A stretch of 7,625 bases of DNA from Pseudomonadota bacterium (GTDB taxonomy: Bacteria; Pseudomonadota; Alphaproteobacteria; Rhizobiales; Tepidamorphaceae), in assembly GCA_023458595.1 (NCBI GenBank), contig JAEWYT010000151.1:1-7625 (forward strand). Reading direction: 5' to 3'. Shown here piece by piece: positions 5,995 to 7,625 of the stretch. The notes below the pieces were generated by a model. That model was not told the origin of the DNA and ran no database searches. It saw only the letters and a program-made list of their open reading frames with translations. The position numbers were made by a program, and so were the translations under genes. Numbering within the stretch: the first letter of the stretch is position 1; every line of letters begins with the position of its first letter.

Positions 5995-6408
5995 CTACCA
6001 GCAGCTCACCGACTGGATGACGTTCAGCCGGTCGACGTTGATGTTGAGCCGGCCGAACATGAATTCCTGGGTGAGGGCGAGGCCGGGCGGGATCACGCGC
6101 ACGACCCTGGCGCCGGACTCCCGCCGCGCCCGCTCCACCACCTCGTCGGTCGCCGTCTGGCCGATCGCCCATTTGACGGCGTCGGCGTTGCAGGTCTGCT
6201 TCGGCATGTCGACGCCGCTGCCGCCGAGCGGGCCGGAGCTCGTGACGCCGCCGGAGGCGCCACCGCTCGATCCGCTGCCGGACGTGCCGGACCCGACCGT
6301 GCCGGGATAGCTCGGCGATACGCCCGATCCGCCGGTTTCGGCGCCGTTGCAGCCGGTGGCGAGGAGGGCTGTGGCGATGAGCCCGGTTGCGAATGTCGCT
6401 GTCTTCAT
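5995..6408 (-). CDS. lipoprotein with peptidase inhibitor I78 domain
   Basis: Small exported protein of 137 residues. A short signal peptide ends in a lipobox LATGC (16-20), so C20 is the expected lipidated residue. A Gly/Ser/Thr-rich linker runs from about 23 to 66. The C-terminal domain (about 72-137) fits the I78 inhibitor family: a Cys near its start (C73), WAIGQTATDEVVERARRESG, RVIPPG (104-109), then LNINVDRLNVI and a final C136, which probably pairs with C73. I78 proteins belong with the potato-inhibitor-I-like serine protease inhibitors, so a role in blocking host or self proteases at the cell surface is plausible but inferred. The start at 6408 is set by the signal peptide and by GGAAGCGGACGGA just before it; the frame extends upstream to 6597 without gene-like content. 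It converges with the chemoreceptor and diverges from the NnrU-family gene. Confidence 0.87.
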   Translation of the reverse strand: MKTATFATGLIATALLATGCNGAETGGSGVSPSYPGTVGSGTSGSGSSGGASGGVTSSGPLGGSGVDMPKQTCNADAVKWAIGQTATDEVVERARRESGARVVRVIPPGLALTQEFMFGRLNINVDRLNVIQSVSCW

Positions 6409-6583
6409 TCCGTCCGCTTCCGTTTTCCGGTTCAGGGATCCTGCCACGAAAGATAGGCATTCCGCGGCGCGATGCGAACCTCGGCGCGGAATCGCCGGCC
6501 CGGGTGGGGCGAAACGGGAATCGGCGCTATTCTGCCGCTTCCATCTCCCTTGCCGCCTGGCCTTGCCCCCGGAGGTCGCCGAA
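6409..6583. promoter_or_regulatory. divergent intergenic region between the I78 lipoprotein and NnrU-family genes
   Basis: These 175 bases must hold the promoters of both divergent genes. TATTCT at 6529-6534 resembles a -10 box for the plus strand, but no convincing -35 is seen at the right spacing. No clear promoter is visible for the minus strand. The placement is inferred from gene orientation only. Confidence 0.25.
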
Positions 6584-7162
6584 ATGCTTGTCCTCATATT
6601 GGGTCTCGTCGTCTTCCTCGCCGTACATTCGGTGAGGATCGTGGCTCCGGCGTGGAGCGAGGGCGTGATCGCCCGCTACGGAGAGAACGCCTGGAAGGGC
6701 GTCTATTCGCTGGTCTCGCTGGTCGGCCTTGTCCTGATCGTCTGGGGTTACGGCCTGTCGCGACTCGATCCGGTCGTCCTCTACTCGCCGCCGGTCTGGA
6801 TGCGCCACGTCACGCTGGTGCTGATGATGCCGGTCTTCGTGATGCTGGCCGCCGCCTATATCCCCGGCCGCATCAAGTCGACGCTGAAGCACCCGATGCT
6901 CGCGGCGACGAAGCTCTGGGCGGTGGCGCATCTGCTCGCCAACGGCACGCTCGCCGACGTGCTTCTGTTCGGCTCTTTCCTCGCTTGGGCGGTGGCCGAC
7001 CGCATCTCGCTCAAACGCCGCCCGCAGTCGCCCGCAGTCGCCGATCTTTCGCCGCCGCCGGCCAACGACGTCGTCGCGCTCGTCATCGGCGCGACCCTCT
7101 ACGTCGTCTTCCTGCTGTTCCTGCACGAGTGGCTGTTCGGGGTGTCGCCGCTGGCGGCATAG
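6584..7162 (+). CDS. NnrU-family membrane protein
   Basis: Inner-membrane protein of 192 residues, the typical NnrU length, with about five hydrophobic segments (about 2-20, 38-58, 74-93, 106-136, 162-185). Family features are a first helix with FLAVHSVRI (H15), WKGVYSLVSLVGLVLIVWGY (37-56), R74-H75, KHPML (102-106), AHLLANG (115-121) and a C-terminal FLHEWLFG (179-186). NnrU was named from denitrification clusters, where it is linked to nitrite/nitric-oxide reduction. The family is related to the plant 15-cis-zeta-carotene isomerase Z-ISO, a haem b membrane enzyme. Haem-ligand candidates here are H15, H75, H103, H116 and H181. No denitrification or carotenoid gene is visible nearby, so the role in this organism is unknown. 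GGAGG (6571-6575) lies 8 bases before the ATG and fixes the start; the in-frame extension upstream is not gene-like. Confidence 0.9.
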   Translation: MLVLILGLVVFLAVHSVRIVAPAWSEGVIARYGENAWKGVYSLVSLVGLVLIVWGYGLSRLDPVVLYSPPVWMRHVTLVLMMPVFVMLAAAYIPGRIKSTLKHPMLAATKLWAVAHLLANGTLADVLLFGSFLAWAVADRISLKRRPQSPAVADLSPPPANDVVALVIGATLYVVFLLFLHEWLFGVSPLAA

Positions 7163-7223
7163 CCGGATGGGGTGCCGCTGCTCAGGACGAGGGCTTCGGG
7201 AGGGGCGTGAACAGAATCGGGTC

Positions 7224-7255
7224 GGATTGGCCCGTTTCCGCTTTTCGCCCAATCC
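7224..7255. repeat. inverted repeat GGATTGG / CCAATCC
   Basis: GGATTGG (7224-7230) pairs with CCAATCC (7249-7255) across 18 bases that include GTTTCCGCTTTTCG. The internal sequence recalls a short palindromic repeat common between genes in Rhizobiales, with a GGTTTCCACTTTTCGG-like core. That likeness is from memory and only partial. The inverted repeat is plain in the sequence. Confidence 0.4.
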
Positions 7256-7320
7256 CTTGCACGATTTCCGATCCCGTTTTCTTCACCCCCTCCAAACCTC
7301 CCGTATCCTTACTCCCATCT

Positions 7321-7369
7321 CCTCCCACGCGGGGGCGTGCCTGGATCCGACACAGGCCCACGCGGGAGG
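7321..7369. repeat. compound palindromic element with two CCCACGCGGG copies
   Basis: CCCACGCGGG occurs at 7324-7333 and again at 7357-7366. Between them CACGC (7326-7330) can pair with GCGTG (7335-7339) over a GGGG loop. Alternatively GCGTG-CCTG (7335-7343) can pair with CAGG-CACGC (7353-7363, two-base bulge) over a nine-base loop. The outer arms CCTCCC and GGGAGG also pair. This arrangement of mutually exclusive stems resembles an intergenic palindromic repeat or a structured RNA leader. Confidence 0.45.
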
Positions 7370-7448
7370 GGAGCGGCGCCTCTGTGCCTCGTCGTCGGGA
7401 CGGGCACCGGGGAGGTGGCGGATCGCTAGTCCCGTACTACGGCGGGGC

Positions 7449-7468
7449 CGTGCCGGCCTAACGGCACG
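7449..7468. repeat. perfect hairpin CGTGCCG-6-CGGCACG
   Basis: CGTGCCG (7449-7455) and CGGCACG (7462-7468) form a perfect 7-bp stem over a GCCTAA loop. There is no T-run on either side, so it is not a standard intrinsic terminator. It may be part of the structured stretch that continues to the right edge. Confidence 0.45.
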
Positions 7469-7497
7469 ACAACGTCGGGTGCCGCCTCGCGCGTCAG

Positions 7498-7516
7498 GCC
7501 CCGGACAGTCCGGGGC
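7498..7516. repeat. perfect hairpin GCCCCGGA-3-TCCGGGGC
   Basis: GCCCCGGA (7498-7505) and TCCGGGGC (7509-7516) form an 8-bp GC-rich stem over a CAG triloop, the most stable small hairpin in the right end. No U-tract follows. It may be an RNA stem or a DNA palindrome. Confidence 0.5.
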
Positions 7517-7587
7517 GCAACGGCGAAGCGCGCAGATCGACGGCAGGCGGTTCGAGAGTCCAAAAGTCGCCGCGGCGGGCGCTCGCA

Positions 7588-7623
7588 GGAGCACCGTTTT
7601 CGGACTACCCGCATTGGTGCTCC
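7588..7623. repeat. inverted repeat GGAGCACC / GGTGCTCC at the right edge
   Basis: GGAGCACC (7588-7595) and GGTGCTCC (7616-7623) are a perfect 8-bp inverted repeat spanning 20 bases. It lies at the window edge, so its relation to a following gene cannot be seen. It could be an operator, a leader stem or another intergenic palindrome. Confidence 0.4.
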
Positions 7624-7625
7624 CG

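Larger units (their letters stand above)
7163..7625. other. 463-base stretch without a convincing gene, rich in repeats
   Basis: No open frame here shows recognisable motifs or protein-like composition; the frames that exist are Arg/Pro/Ala-rich, as expected by chance in GC-rich DNA. The stretch holds at least six inverted repeats and one 10-base direct repeat, some listed separately. It could be an intergenic repeat cluster, or the long untranslated leader of a gene beyond the right edge. I see no tRNA, tmRNA, SRP RNA or RNase P RNA pattern. Confidence 0.6.

Noticed and set aside
7021..7040. Tandem duplication of CCCGCAGTCG inside the NnrU-family gene
   Set aside because: Ten bases would shift the frame if recent, but the frame runs on into the conserved C-terminal helix, so the gene is not broken. 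The repeat falls in a variable loop (QSPAV).
7535..7570. GGTTCGAGAGTCC, reminiscent of a tRNA T-arm
   Set aside because: The flanking bases do not pair as a T-stem and no acceptor, D or anticodon stems can be placed around it.
7283..7594. Minus-strand frame of 103 codons in the right-end stretch
   Set aside because: Arg/Pro/Ala-rich with no motif and no credible ribosome-binding site; its sequence follows the inverted repeats.
7479..7625. Plus-strand frame from GTG 7479 open to the right edge
   Set aside because: 49 codons open by chance in GC-rich DNA; the codons run straight through two hairpins and there is no ribosome-binding site.

Overview
The window looks like a piece of an alphaproteobacterial chromosome, probably Hyphomicrobiales (Rhizobiales). 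The basis is high GC by eye (roughly two thirds), strong GC bias at third codon positions, a BacA/SbmA-type transporter, an NnrU-family membrane protein, and a chemoreceptor of alphaproteobacterial style. No rRNA, tRNA, CRISPR array, transposase or phage gene is visible.

Left block (1-2481, + strand): an overlapping operon whose first visible gene starts inside the possible tail of a gene cut off by the left edge. It encodes a small Tat-exported CPFC protein (DUF3299-like by pattern), a LolD/MacB-type ABC ATPase, and an FtsX/MacB-type permease with a histidine-rich periplasmic stretch. The set resembles the Pseudomonas PA4063-PA4066 type of metal (zinc)-linked ABC module. A GC hairpin just after the permease stop probably ends the transcript.

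Middle block (2660-3916, + strand): a full-length SbmA/BacA peptide transporter in its own unit, followed by an 11-bp stem-loop at 3955-3981.

Chemotaxis block (4128-5958, + strand): two overlapping genes that together make a split Aer receptor. The first is a soluble PAS protein that aligns without gaps to the FAD-binding PAS domain of E. coli Aer. The second is a membrane-anchored HAMP plus signalling-domain chemoreceptor with no sensor domain of its own. This matches the bipartite CetB/CetA energy-taxis system of Campylobacter jejuni, and it is the most interesting content of the window. The preceding intergenic region carries a TTAACCAT box (possible CtrA half-site) and a 10-bp palindrome.

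Right block (5995-7162): a minus-strand lipoprotein with a peptidase-inhibitor I78 domain converges on the chemoreceptor and is divergent from a plus-strand NnrU-family membrane protein. The last 463 bases (7163-7625) hold no convincing gene but contain several inverted and direct repeats, so they look like an intergenic palindromic-repeat region or a structured leader of a gene beyond the right edge.
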